Shown piece by piece: positions 25,001 to 36,347 of a stretch of 64,000 nucleotides of DNA. Position numbers and translations under genes: made by a program. This DNA is from Piper betle (Eukaryota > Streptophyta > Magnoliopsida > Piperales > Piperaceae), in assembly GCA_033002965.1 (NCBI GenBank), contig JAURVB010013196.1, positions 124,001 through 188,000 of the forward strand, in the 5' to 3' direction. Numbering within the stretch: the stretch's first letter is position 1; every line of letters starts with the position of its first letter. The notes below the pieces were generated by a model that was given only the letters and a program-made list of their open reading frames with translations, ran no database searches and had not been told where the DNA came from.

Positions 25001-25019
25001 CCGGATTTGGGGTGTTACA
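22015..25019 (+). repeat. 3' LTR of the young element
   Basis: Nearly identical to 15314-18320. Differences seen by eye: one fewer T in the run near 22348; a missing C near 23668; three transitions near 23705-23707; single transitions near 23734, 23765 and 24343. Confidence 0.95.
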
Positions 25020-25554
25020 CATGTACCTGCCGAGTGTATGTAGTGATGATGATGTGTATTGAACTGTGTTAATGAATTTGATATGCTATAACTGTGAATC
25101 TATTATGAGCATTTTGCATGTGAATAGAAATGGAAAGTGAAAAATGTACGGGGTAAACTACGAAGCAAGGACAACTAGAATGTGATGGAAAATGAAATGT
25201 TTGGATTATGTTTTGATGCCTGTTGATATAAATATATGATGTTTACTATTGACAGGGTGGCCCCTATTATACTTTTAGGGGATACTCTGTCCATTTTTTG
25301 TAAAAATTAATGAATTTTTATTTGAATTTCTTGCTTGTCGCATTGTCTTGTTTTTACTTGCACATCATAGCATGCATGTAGGACTACGTTAGAACTCAAG
25401 CATCTCATCTATGCATTTCATATTTGTACTTTCATCTTGAGACAACGAGGGTAGATCCAGGTCGGCTTAGCCAAATCAAGTAGATTAACGAACAATTTGG
25501 TTGCCGGTGATATTTTCGAGTCAGTTCATGGGTGAACCAAAATGAGGTGTTACA

Positions 25555-27591
25555 ATAAATCCCTTAATGTTAATTAAAATTAAGGATAATCTTAAATTAA
25601 ATAGGTTCTAATAGATGTTAACAAAGAATTTTTAGTTAAAGTATATTTAATTAAGAATTCGTAAATAAAAACATTGACTTAATTAAAAATCGATATTTTT
25701 ATTTAATTCAAATAAAACTACTAATTAGTGTAATTTATAAAAGATATAACTGTGAATAGAATTAAAAGTCAATGCAGAAGGTAACTATTTTGGCCAAAAT
25801 TAAACCTTATTTATTGTAACAACCGGCCTAAAATACAATGTAATGTGCCTAAGTTATTTTTTCAAAGGTGGTTAGCTAAAGTTAAAGATCTATGGTTTAT
25901 TTTTACTTATAAATAAAATTTTATATTAATAAATATTAGATATAAGATTAATTTAAAATATCTCACCTTTATTCTTTATAGTTTGGGGAATGTTAATAAT
26001 ATTGTGGATCTCGAAATATATCAAATTTTTTTAACGTAAGGATGTGCTAACTGCTAAGCATAACGATACGGCAAAAGAGTTAAAGTCAAAAGGCGCTTTC
26101 TTGCCCAACAAGTTTTATTAATTCTTACTTTTCAATGCTACGAGATAAAATAAGCTTTAATAGCATAATTTTGACTAAGAAGAATAGTTGCAATGTATGA
26201 ATTGGGGACCTATCAAGTCTCCGAGTAAGAACAATGTGTTGGGTGTGCAATTTTACCGAGGATTCACTAAATATATCCAATTAATTAATCACGTAAGATT
26301 ATCGACTGGCTATTTTTTTGGTAATTATTAGAAGATAAAAGCTAAGCTAAATTCCATCGAAAAAAATAACAGATTTACATTATATAATAACTATATAAGA
26401 AGCAGTCCGTTTGCAGCGATTTTTAAGTGAAACTATTCCTTCATTCTACACTTATTTGATCGTTAAGGGGGATTGATGAAACTTTGAATTTAATGTATAT
26501 TATTAAAGTAGATTGACCGTATGATTAAAATTTTACTGGAAATATATGACTGAGATTATACTTGTTGCTGAATTTAAATTATAAATTTAGAATAAATCTC
26601 TTTGTATTTTTTATTTTTTAAACTTATAAGTCTGTGAATAAGATTTTCATAAATGATATATGTATAATTTGATTAAGGGGGTTTTCAGTATTTTTTGGGC
26701 AAGATTACGAACTGTATAAAAATTATATAAATATAATTTAAACTTAAAAAATTAATTTTACTAACCGGTTAATTGTTAATTTCACTTACCCATATATACG
26801 TTATTTTTTATTTTTTTAGAAAAAAGAGGAAATTAGCCATTTTTTAAAAACTTTGTATTAAAAAAGAGAGAATTTTTTTATACTAGTGGTATAATTAAAA
26901 TAAATTACTAAAAGGGAGAAAACTAATTGAAATATCAAACCTACCCTCAAAATAATTTTTTTTAAAAAAATTTATTAGTGATGAAGAGAGAACTAAAACA
27001 AATTATTTAAAAGGAAAAAATTAATTAAAATATCAAAATTACTTTTTAAAAAATAATTTGGTATTTCTGGTCGAGCCGCCGCCTTAGGTCAAGTTGCCAC
27101 ATGGTGGGCCCATCGCTAAGGACCACCGCCTTTCCTCAACAGTGGCGGCTTGACACGGGGGCGGTCGGGAAAGATATTTTCTTTTAAGATAATTTTGATA
27201 TTATTATCAATTTTTTCCTTTTTAATAATTGATTTTATTTCTCTCTTCGCCACCACCACGGCAATATATATATATATATATAAAATTATCCCCTTTCTTA
27301 AAAAAAAAAAAAAGCTCTTTCATTACCGCATCGCCCGATCCCTCACATGTTTCGCAATTCCGTGGCCCGCACGTATCAATTATGCCGACACACGCTTACA
27401 TCGACGTCTCCCTTCCATTCCTATCCGACGGCGGCACGAAGGAGGAAGAGGATAAGAGGTGGGATTGTGATCGAGTTCTCTCAGATCAATCTCAGAGCAA
27501 AATTCAAGCATGAATTGTGCAGCAACCTCCCTTTTTAATTTGGTTGTGGAACTGATCTGCATTGTTTACGGTTTTCAGCTCCGAAGCAGTC
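25555..27591. other. AT-rich intergenic DNA upstream of eIF2 beta
   Basis: No gene was recognised up to about 27140. A short hairpin lies at 27078-27155 (gtcaagttgccac against gtggcggcttgac). From 27200 the sequence holds a small (TA)n run near 27264-27281 and then the probable leader of eIF2 beta. Small open frames at 27150-27560 have no domain. Confidence 0.5.
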
Positions 27592-30527
27592 ATGGCGGAC
27601 GAAGCGTCTTCGTCATCCGACCTGAAAGACGACGCTGTTGATGTGAACATTGTCATCTCTGTTTTTATTTTTTTATTTTTTATGTTTGTTCGCGTGTGAA
27701 AGAGTTGATTTCTTTTGGTATGGACAAGGCTAGATTTGAAACTTTTTTGAGGTGTGTTGTGGTCAGCTTGCTCCCTTTGATCCAACGAAGAAGAAAAAGA
27801 AGAAGAAGGTCGTCATCCAGGAATCGACGGATGATGCCGTGGACAAACTTGCTGAAAATACCGAGAACTTGTCAGGTGTGGGTTTGTGCTCGGGCTATTT
27901 GTTGCTGAAATCGATTTATTTGTTTGCGGTTGACGTGGTTGTGATGTTTGGTTGCTTGTTGCAGTTTCTGAAGGGGTTGAATCGAGTTTCGCTGGCATGA
28001 AAAAGAAGAAGAAGAAACCAGTAAGTTGGAAGAGGGAGAGTGGATTTGATCGCGTCTGTGTGTCGGTGAGCTATCTTGAGGTGTTAGCTAACTAGTTATC
28101 TCTTTAGGTGGATACTGATTCAGCTAAGGATGAGAATGCAAATGTTGGCGATGGAGTTGAAGGTATGAAGTTTTATGATGAACGTGTCTGACTTAGTTTT
28201 CCGTGTAGTTGTTTGTTTGCCTCAAAGTTCGAGATTGTAACCAGGCTGTTAGGTGGTTGTGTTTCTTATTTGCAGATCAAACTGGAGGCGTTGATGGAGA
28301 GGGAATAGTTTTACAAGAAGCTCAATATCCCTGGGAAGGAAGTAACAGAGATTATGAGTACGAGGAGGTCGGATTTGTCTTTTTTTATTCATAGGCAATT
28401 GTTTTTGGTACTACATAATTTTTCAAAGTTTTTATTTACTTTTCTAATAAAATGACACCTTATCTCGAAACTTATCTCGTTTTTGTATGCTTTTTATTTA
28501 TAATACTGCAGCTGCTGGGGAGAGTTTTTAACATATTGAGAGAGAACAATCCAGAGCTCGCTGGAGATAGGCGAAGAACTGTGATAAGGCCTCCCCAAGT
28601 TCTGAGGGAAGGAACAAAGAAGACAGTTTTTGTCAACTTTATGGATCTTTGCAAGACGTATGATCTAATTTACTCATAATACTATTTTGCGATTGCCTGG
28701 TCCGTGCCAAATATGCCTAAAAAAATGTTACGTGTTGTTATGTTAATTGAGTATGTTTATTTGCAGGCATGACTAAGTTGTCTGGTTCTCTTTTTTCACT
28801 GTTTTTTAAAATGGTAGTTTGACTCGATCGTGTAATCGGTGCCAGCTTATAGAATTTCTTGTACTTTTTAGAGGAATATAATCTCACCAGATTGACTGTT
28901 AGCCTTTCTTTGTTCATTGATTATTTTGTTAATAGTTTTGTTGCAAATATTTACAGCCTTCTGGGCTATTCTCATGTGCTATTTTAAGACTAGAGACCTT
29001 CAGCGGGTTTTTTTTAATCTATAATGTGATAGAACGTGTAATGCTTCCCCTGCTACTGAAGATTGTCAAGTTTGCTGTGTATAGATTTTAATTTGGGATG
29101 TGTTTTTTTATTTTCTATTTTTATGGCATCTGTTATCTTATTAATGCCGGGGATTTGATGGCTGTTTATATTTATGATATTGTATTGCTGCTGTTTTTTG
29201 GGACGTAGATTTGAGATAGACAGTTACTATATGCAAATGCTAGCTTGCAATCGTAGTTTCAAAATTAGTATCATTGGTCATGGTCTGGTATATGTTCTTG
29301 CCTTACATTGCCCAGCTTCAAGCTCAGTGAGAACTTAATTTATGCATTTTATTGGCTATGAAGATACTTAATTTTGATTAAGTTGGGCAGTGTTATTGAA
29401 GAGGAGGATGAGGGTGCAAAACTTGTTTATTATATGCTCTATATTGATCAGATTAGGTCCATAATAGTTATATTCTCAGAACTTTGTGCAGATATTTCTT
29501 TCTGTTTATTCTCAGATGAATTTTCACACGCCTGCAGGATGCATAGACAACCTGAACACGTAATGAACTTTTTGCTTGCCGAAATGGGAACAAGTGGCTC
29601 TCTTGATGGGCAACAAAGATTAGTTGTCAAGGGAAGATTTGTACCCAAAAATTTTGAGGGAATCCTACGACGCTATATCAGTAAGTTTAAAATTTTCTTT
29701 ATACAGAAGCGAGACTGTTTTGATTGCTTTAAACCATTTCTTATTAACTGGGAATTTGTGTACTTTGTCTTTTCTGTTCACATTATACATTGTCGTCCAC
29801 AGCAGTCTTTCAGCTCATATGCCTGTCTATCTTCCTGATCCTTAAACGGCTTTGATAATTATTTGTGTTTGTATGCAGATGAATACGTCATTTGTACTGG
29901 CTGCAAAAGTCCTGACACCATCTTATCAAAAGAGAATCGCCTCTTCTTTTTACGTTGTGAAAAGGTGATTTGTCATCATTTGTTACAATGTTATTGTTTT
30001 GCCTCCGAGTTATGAGCTCTATTGTGGTGGTCGCAGCGTTTTGGTGTCATTTTATGTTTTCTGCTTTTTAGGCCTGTGATGATATGCAAACTCTTGCCTA
30101 CATCGTTTGATGTCACATATGATAATATTATGCAGTTTGATTGGTCGCAGCGTTTTGGTGTCATTTTATGTTTTCTGCTTTTTAGGCCTGTGATGATATG
30201 CAAACTCTTGCCTACATCGTTTGATGTCACATATGATAATATTATGCAGTTTGATTGAGGCCTTGTGTGGTAGATGTTTTTCCTGCTGTTTGTGGGGTAT
30301 CTTCGATTTATGAAGTGGATTGGGATGTGTTGCGTTATTGATGAAACCAAATATTTTTCCGCTTGAGTTTTTGGTTTTTCCAGCTTTTTCGTCTGGAGTT
30401 GGCCAACAATGTTGATTAATAACCAATCTAAGGTTGCAACTATTTTCAGTGTGGTTCTTCACGGTCTGTTGCACCAATCAAGACTGGATTTGTTGCGCTG
30501 GTTGGACGCAGGAAAGCCGGAACTTAA
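27592..30527 (+). CDS. EIF2BETA: Translation initiation factor eIF2, beta subunit
   Basis: The beta subunit of eIF2, which delivers initiator Met-tRNA to the 40S ribosome as a GTP-bound ternary complex. Nine exons keep frame throughout: 27592-27642, 27767-27875, 27965-28020, 28108-28162, 28276-28367, 28512-28657, 29538-29680, 29879-29964 and 30450-30527, giving 271 residues, the usual plant length. The N-terminal half has the lysine blocks ([13 protein letters not shown] and MKKKKKKP) that bind eIF5 and eIF2B-epsilon in this family. Exons 5-6 give the conserved [20 protein letters not shown]. Exon 7 carries the fold around [19 protein letters not shown]. Exons 8-9 form the C-terminal zinc ribbon, CxxC (CTGC) and then CEKC (CEK|C split by the last intron). 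The protein ends GRRKAGT. The last intron holds a 114-bp tandem duplication. No disrupting mutation was seen. Confidence 0.95.
30028..30255. repeat. 114-bp tandem duplication in the last intron of eIF2 beta
   Basis: Units 30028-30141 and 30142-30255 appear identical and both begin tggtcgcagcgttttgg. The near identity indicates a very recent duplication, or an assembly artefact. Confidence 0.92.
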
Positions 30528-31137
30528 CTGTGTAGGGATGTTTATATATTTTTGCCAAGTTAAGTGGGCGTTTTCTGAATTATTATTGTCTTGGAAGATA
30601 ATTTCTCCGGGAATGCGGTGACCATGTTTTACCTTGAATATGAAGAGTGGTCTTTTGTTGTTGGAGAGGTATCTTTTTCTGAGAATTTTAAATGTCAAGT
30701 AACATGAGCAAACATCCTCTATTTATATATGATCTTTATATTTTGATTTTTTCCAATTAATCTGTGACAATCTGTGTAAATTCAATACATTTGATGGCTG
30801 ATTGTCGAAATTGACTTCTTAATCTTTGGTAAGGCGTTTGAAACTTCTATGATTAGTTACTTTAAACAAAGAAAGTTTGCCAGTTTAATTTTGCCAAAGG
30901 GGCAAGCAACCAATGGATGTAATACTGTCTTGGAATGTTGTCTGCGGGGAACTGGGGATGCCACTGATGCTAGAAGAAAAGCCTTTGGAATTATATGGAT
31001 GTTACACAAGATTGGTATAAAATTTGCCCTGCCCATTATAGTATTGACTGCACAAATTGGTTGTCTGTTTATATTCAGGGTGGTAGAGGATCTTCGGCGT
31101 CTTTTTTAAAAAAAAATCGACAAGTGGGATTGGATGC
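30528..31137. other. 3' flank of eIF2 beta, no gene recognised
   Basis: Contains the presumed 3' untranslated region. Between about 30840 and 31110 an open frame reads through residues such as QATNGCNTVLECCLRGTG. No domain was recognised, so it is not called. Confidence 0.4.
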
Positions 31138-31145
31138 ATCACAAG

Positions 31146-32025
31146 CCTGGTTGCAGAAATTGGCCGATTCCGTGCGGAATCGGCCGATTTAAATCGGATC
31201 CGCGTCGCGCCGATCCGATTTCGGGGCCGAATCGGGCGGCCCCGAATCGGCCCCGGAATCGGCCGAGTTCGGCCGATTCCGACCGATTTAAATCGGAATC
31301 GGAATCGGCCGATTTAAATCGGAATCGGTTTTTTAGGAAATTACCAAAATACCCTAGATATGATTTTTATTAAATTATTTAAGCATGGGTAAAATGGTAA
31401 TTTGGATTTTAAAAACCTAAAATCAAACCCGCTCCCCCGACACCGCCGCCGCTCGTCCGCCCGCCGCCGCCCGGTTTCCGCCTCCGCCGTGCGGCCCCGA
31501 CTCCGCGCTCGCCGCCGACCTCGCAACGTCGCCGCCCACCCGTGGCCGGACCGAATCGGGCACGCACGAATCGCCGCCGACTCCGCGGCCGGCTCCGGGC
31601 CGCCGACGGTTCGTCCGGCCGGGCTGCCGACATATTCCGACATCGCCGCCGCGAGACTCGCCGCCGACCGGGCCGCCGGTGGCGGCGGGGGGGGTAAAAA
31701 TCGCACGGTGGCATTCTTGTAATTAAAAGTTGACTCGAGTCTAACTCGAGTCAAAAATAATAATTAATTCTAAATAATTTAAAAAATCTTAAAAAATATT
31801 TAAAAATATCAAAAACTATAATACACAGAATAATATCAAAATAACATCAATACTTAATTTTAATATATTTATATTATAAATTGTCAAATTATTATATATA
31901 ACTGATTAAATTAATTTGGACCGATTCAACTGAACCGATTCCTGGCCGATTCAGACCGATTCCGATTCCGATTCCGATTCACTGGAAAACCGATTCCGAT
32001 TCCGATTCTGATTTATGCAACCATG
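31146..32025 (+). mobile_element. Non-autonomous hAT-like DNA transposon (copy 2)
   Basis: An 880-bp element with the perfect 8-bp target duplication atcacaag (31138-31145 and 32026-32033), which fits the nTnnnnAn target preference reported for hAT elements. The ends are inverted repeats: cctggttgcagaaat on the left against catggttgcataaat as the complement of the right. The body matches copy 1: an aatcgg-rich subterminal part, a GC-rich core (about 31430-31690), a perfect 10-bp-arm palindrome (31732-31754), an AT-rich part, then the ccgatt array. No transposase frame. Confidence 0.9.
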
Positions 32026-32033
32026 ATCACAAG

Positions 32034-32422
32034 ACGCAAACAAAGGGAAAAGAAAAATTAGGTAGTTTCTGCAAACGATGGTGAAAGTGTAAGAAAACCC
32101 TCCCAGCTATTCGTTCTATCGTCATTTTCTGTTCTATTTAATTATCATTTTGAGTCCGTTTTATGGAGAAGGACATATGGCTTTTGGACAATTCATGACA
32201 GAATATTGCCGTCATGGTCTTCACTGTTTTCCTCCCCAAAGCAAAGCCAAGAAGGGTTCTTTGCGTTGTCAGTGGGGCTCGGTGAGAATTATTTTTGTCC
32301 TGGGTCTGTCTCTTGAGGTAGTCAAATATATGTTTTTTTCCAGTTAATTTAGAAACATGAACATAAGAGTGAACTAACCTTGAACATTTTGGCGATCGAC
32401 ATGCATGTTCTCACCTATTTAG

Positions 32423-32461
<39 letters not shown>

Positions 32462-32898
32462 TAAGGATATTAATTTGGTAGGAGAGGTGCACATTTGAGA
32501 AGTACAAAATGATCAATCTGTTTGACAAACGAAAACCAACAGGTAAAGAGTAGTTATCATGTGATGTAGGTAGATTAAAAAGGATGTGATCGTATGTAAG
32601 AGTAGGACTCCGCAACACGCAAAAAGCTTTCCATCGTTTCTTTTGCGCTACATGCTCTCCATGCGTCCTCCCCACCTGCCCTTCTCTCCATTATATTATC
32701 GAAACTGGCAGTTTCTGCAAGCAAAATGGAGCCTTTGCTTGAACGCTACAAGCTCTAGCTATTTCCCTCTTTCATACCACACTTTTACACCACTCCACGA
32801 ACTCCAGAAAATGCCTAGGCTTCTCATCTTTTTATTCATCCTCTCTTGTCCTCCAAATAACTCGTCCTGCATCAAACGTCCATCAATATTGGAAAGGA
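32034..32898 (+). other. Upstream region of the mannanase gene
   Basis: Presumed promoter and leader of the GH5 gene. Includes a dinucleotide microsatellite (32425-32459). The pyrimidine-rich sequence from 32640 to 32890 may be the 5' leader. No coding exon was supported. Confidence 0.4.
32425..32459. repeat. (AT)n microsatellite
   Basis: About 17 uninterrupted AT units. Confidence 0.95.
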
Positions 32899-34731
32899 AT
32901 GAAACTTTCCTTCATTCCATTGTTCTTCTTGCTCCTGCTATATTTAATATTAGATGCCACCAAACCTCAGGATCTTGATGCTAGTGGTGTTGATGAAAAT
33001 GCAGAACTACTTGAGTTGGTAGAAAGTGATCATTTTCTCTCAACCAAAAATCATTTAGGGTATGCTAGCGAAACAAGGAATTATTCAATATCGTTGACAT
33101 GCACATCCTTACATTAGCTTTTGATGCAGTTTGTAGTAAAATGTGTTACACATGAATTTTCAGGACATGCGGCGTGGATTATGGAGCTGATATGGACTGG
33201 GGAATGGTGAAGAAAAGAGGAAACCAGTTCATGATAGGAGACAGGCCTTTCTACGTCAATGGGTTCAACACCTACTGGCTCATGATCTTTGCAGTCGACG
33301 AATCAACCAGGCACAAGGTGACCGATGTCTTCAAGCAGGCATCCTCCGTGGGTCTATCTGTCTGTAGGACCTGGGCCTTCAATGATGGAGGATGGAGAGC
33401 CCTACAGAAGTCCCCTGCTCTTTATGATGAGGATGTGTTCAAGGTGGTTGATATGTCCATCTCTTTAAATAAAAACCCATATGACGTTCTCATGACAAGC
33501 TTCTTCTCTGATTTGTAGGCATTGGATTTTGTTGTGAGTGAAGCCAAGAAGTATAAGATTAGGCTTATATTATCATTAGTGAACAACTGGGATGCTTATG
33601 GAGGGAAAGGACAGTATGTGAAGTGGGGAAAGCTGCTGGCCTCAATTATAGTTCGGACGAGGACTTCTTCTCTGATCCAACCCTCAGAGATTACTACAAA
33701 GCTCATGTTAAGAAGGTTCTTACAAGGGTGAACACATTTACTAACACCACTTATAAGGATGATCCCACCATTTTTGCTTGGGAGCTTATGAATGAGCCTC
33801 GCTGCTTATCGGATCCCTCCGGTGATAAGCTACAGGTTTCAATACTTACTAATCAATAAATTTCAAACGTACCGTGAGCGTTATATTGGCTAGATTTTTT
33901 TGCAAATATAGTTAAACATAAATCGATTAATTATCCACTTGCAACCCATAAAATTCTAGATAGATTGATCCTTACATTAACAGGCATGGATACAAGAGAT
34001 GGCCGTGTACGTTAAGAGCATTGATCCAGTACACATGGTGGAGATTGGATTGGAAGGATTCTATGGGCCATCCTCGCCGGACAGAGTACAGTTCAATCCC
34101 AACACATTTGCTCAACAAGTTGGAACAGATTTCATACGAAACCATCAATCACTTGGCATTGATTTTGCTTCTGTTCACATGTATGCCGATGCCTGGTGAG
34201 TTCACTGTTACGCTATTACTCAACTCAATCACTCCATTGGAAAGCATTCCACAATGCACTTGAAACTAATGAAATCTTATATATGATGTAAAATTGAAGG
34301 GTGTCACAGACAATCTCGGATGCCCACATCCAATTTGTGAAAACATGGATGCAAGCACACATTGACGATGCAGACAAGGTGCTAAACATGCCGGTGGTGT
34401 TCGCCGAATTCGGCGTCTCGAGGAAGGAAAATGGGTACAATTCAAGCTTTCGGGACGCATTTTACAACACAGTTTACGGCAAAATTTTGCAGTCTACAAA
34501 GAAGGGCGGGGTGGAGCAGGCAGCCTGTTGTGGCAGCTATTTCCGGAGGGTACAGAGTACATGGATGATGGGTATGCTATAACTCTGTCCAAGGATAGTT
34601 CTACCTCCAACATCATCTCTTTGCAGTCCACAAGAATGATGCTGTTCAACACACTCTGTTCGACTAGATGCCGATGGATTTGCCGGAAGAGACATGCTCT
34701 AGAGGACTTCATGTATCATGACGAGCTCTGA
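32899..34731 (+). CDS. MAN: Mannan endo-1,4-beta-mannosidase (GH5), with two single-base frameshifts
   Basis: A secreted endo-beta-mannanase that cuts mannan backbones in cell walls (germination, softening, growth). Five exons: 32899-33059, 33164-33443, 33519-33835, 33984-34195 and 34300-34731. Exon 1 starts [17 protein letters not shown], a clear signal peptide. Exon 2 has the family start [18 protein letters not shown]. Exon 3 holds ELMNEPRC with the acid/base Glu. Exon 4 has the HMYADAW segment. Exon 5 has VVFAEFGVS with the nucleophile Glu. The protein ends YHDEL. The frame breaks twice. In exon 3, tggggaaagctgctgg (about 33624) needs one more G to read [11 protein letters not shown]. In exon 5, gtggagcaggcagcc (about 34511) needs one more G to read [13 protein letters not shown]. 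With both bases the sum is exactly 468 codons. Both losses lie in G-rich runs, so consensus error and pseudogene are both possible. Confidence 0.88.
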
Positions 34732-35118
34732 ATACCAACTCTAATGAATAATTGAAAGTGTAGATACAGAAAGATAATATGGGTACATGCCTCATCTCTA
34801 CATGGTAGCAAATTCTGTCCATAGTTAATGGAACTGCTGTAAATGGATACATACAAGAGGATATTTTCTGAAGCTTAATGGAGTTACAAAAAATTTACAT
34901 TCTGAAAGATGGGCTTGTCAATTAACAGTTTAAGATTCAACATGATATATCACAGTAAAACGGCCACAGTTTATTTCACTAAAGATTCCGATCATACCTT
35001 TACAAACGCTAACAACATTGGCAGTTCTGAACAACACGACAATATATGAACCCATCAGAAGATATTATGGCAAACATAAACAAGAATCGCAAAAATGCTT
35101 TGATAAGGAAGTGGCAGC
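34732..35118. other. Gap between the mannanase and the orphan exon
   Basis: Presumed 3' untranslated regions of the two convergent units. Nothing else recognised. Confidence 0.4.
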
Positions 35119-35405
35119 TTAATTTATCATTGGAATGATAATCTTATCCTCACAAGGAAAGGTAAACTGTAACTTCACTTCACCATTAAACAACATTTCA
35201 TAGTATGTAGGGTAGCAGCAAGGATACATAGTAGTAACCAGAGCCTTACTATTTACTTTGTTCTCTCCCACGAGGGGAGAGTTGATATTATGTGCTTCCG
35301 AAATGGCAGGGAAAATCCAAGCTGCAATGGCGGCAACGAGAACACCGATTTTGATTCCTCGTTGGTTATAACTTGCACCGCTAACAGGGGTTGTCCCATT
35401 GAAAC
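35119..35405 (-). CDS. Last exon of an unrecognised membrane-type protein
   Basis: On the minus strand, a frame of 94 codons runs from a good acceptor (tttgcag at the 35406 side of the exon) to a stop at 35119-35121. It lacks its own start, so it is read as a 3' exon. The sequence includes a hydrophobic stretch, IGVLVAAIAAWIFPAIS, that could span a membrane, then ALVTTMYPCCYPTYYEMLF and a polar C-terminus ending IIIPMIN. The open length, the splice acceptor and the non-repetitive composition support it as coding. I do not recognise the family. A 5' partner exon was not identified. The cysteine-rich frame at 36348-36554 on the same strand is a possible but unproven one. Confidence 0.45.
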
Positions 35406-36347
35406 CTGCAACAATTATTTTTAATTATAATTGCATATGAAGACTATAACTTCACTCTATGGTTGACTTTTATTGACATGCAAAGTAACCTATCCAAAAC
35501 ATTGTTATTTGATAATAGTTTAGTTAAACTAGTATTAAAAATAATATAAATTATATATTTATCGATTTTAAATCTGAGAAAGTAATACAAATTAATTTCA
35601 TACTTTATACGCTTGTTAGAAAATCTGTATGAAATGCATCAAATCAACTTCGAGTCGGTTCCGCACCATAATTAAAATGGCTAGAGTTCTCCAATTTTTG
35701 GACCAAGGAACTATCCTTTTATAAATCTCAATTTATATTAATTGAACTAGTATTAGATTTCTCTAACTTCTATTTTTTATGAATAAAATACATGCATCAC
35801 AAATTATAGTTGGACGAAACAATAACTTAATCAAACCTGCATTGCGCCCTTTGGGCCCCCTAAATAATACTTGTAACAACTAAACCTTAAAATAAGTTTC
35901 AAACTTGTTATAACTTAATTAAACTTACAATAGATGTCACTAAGTATTTCTTAATCAAGAGGCTTGTAATAATTAAAAGAAACTCTCAATAAATATTACA
36001 AGTCTTTCTTAATTCAAAAATTAATTTAAAAAATAAAATTTTCTCATTAATCTATATAAAGCACAAACAACATCAATGACCGATATAAGTTAAATTCAAT
36101 AATTTCTCATTCACACTTCCGGCGACCCCAAAATTATAATTATTTGTCAATCTTTTTTATTAGACAAAACTCATATACGATCATATAATAAATTTCCCTT
36201 AAATCATAAGATAAAACTTATTAAATAAACTTAAACACTAAAGCCCACTAAGACTTTAATATCATTATTGGTCTCTTTTTGTTCTTAAAAAAATATTTGT
36301 AACAACTAAAATGTAACCGATATCACAGAACTATTGTAATCTAAAAG
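35406..36347. other. AT-rich DNA, possible intron of the minus-strand gene
   Basis: Two similar words, tgtaacaactaaa, occur near 35873 and 36298. Nothing coding was recognised. Confidence 0.4.

Larger units (their letters stand above)
15314..25019 (+). mobile_element. Young, non-autonomous large LTR retrotransposon (LARD-like)
   Basis: A complete 9.7-kb element with the 5-bp target duplication catgt (15309-15313 and 25020-25024). LTRs are 15314-18320 (3007 bp) and 22015-25019 (3005 bp), both starting TGTAAAACCC and ending GGTGTTACA. By eye they differ at about six bases and two 1-bp indels, so the insertion is very recent. A PBS (18325-18337) and a polypurine tract (22002-22013) are in place, but the 3.7-kb interior has no gag-pol frame. 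This matches the definition of a LARD: long LTRs and a non-coding interior, moved by proteins of a partner element. The tttcgaggacgaaattt motif before the PPT is typical of Tekay/Del-type Ty3/gypsy elements, which points to the likely partner lineage. Confidence 0.92.
6452..25554 (+). mobile_element. Old LTR of the 3-kb family, split by two nested insertions
   Basis: Three pieces together make one LTR-length sequence collinear with the young LTR at 15314-18320: 6452-7670, 14173-15313 and 25025-25554. The first starts tgtaaaacc like the family start, and the last ends ggtgttaca like the family end. Landmarks in order are the gagtcagtttca segment, a decayed GC-rich module (6890-7260), the atcattac segment after gacgacg, the catcatttagttagcgggcgttag segment (split here across 14386) and the gacagggtgg segment near the 3' end. 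CpG sites of the GC-rich module are largely lost, which fits age and methylation decay. No convincing 5-bp target duplication was seen (catca on the left, ataaa on the right). It is probably an ancient solo LTR. Confidence 0.8.
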
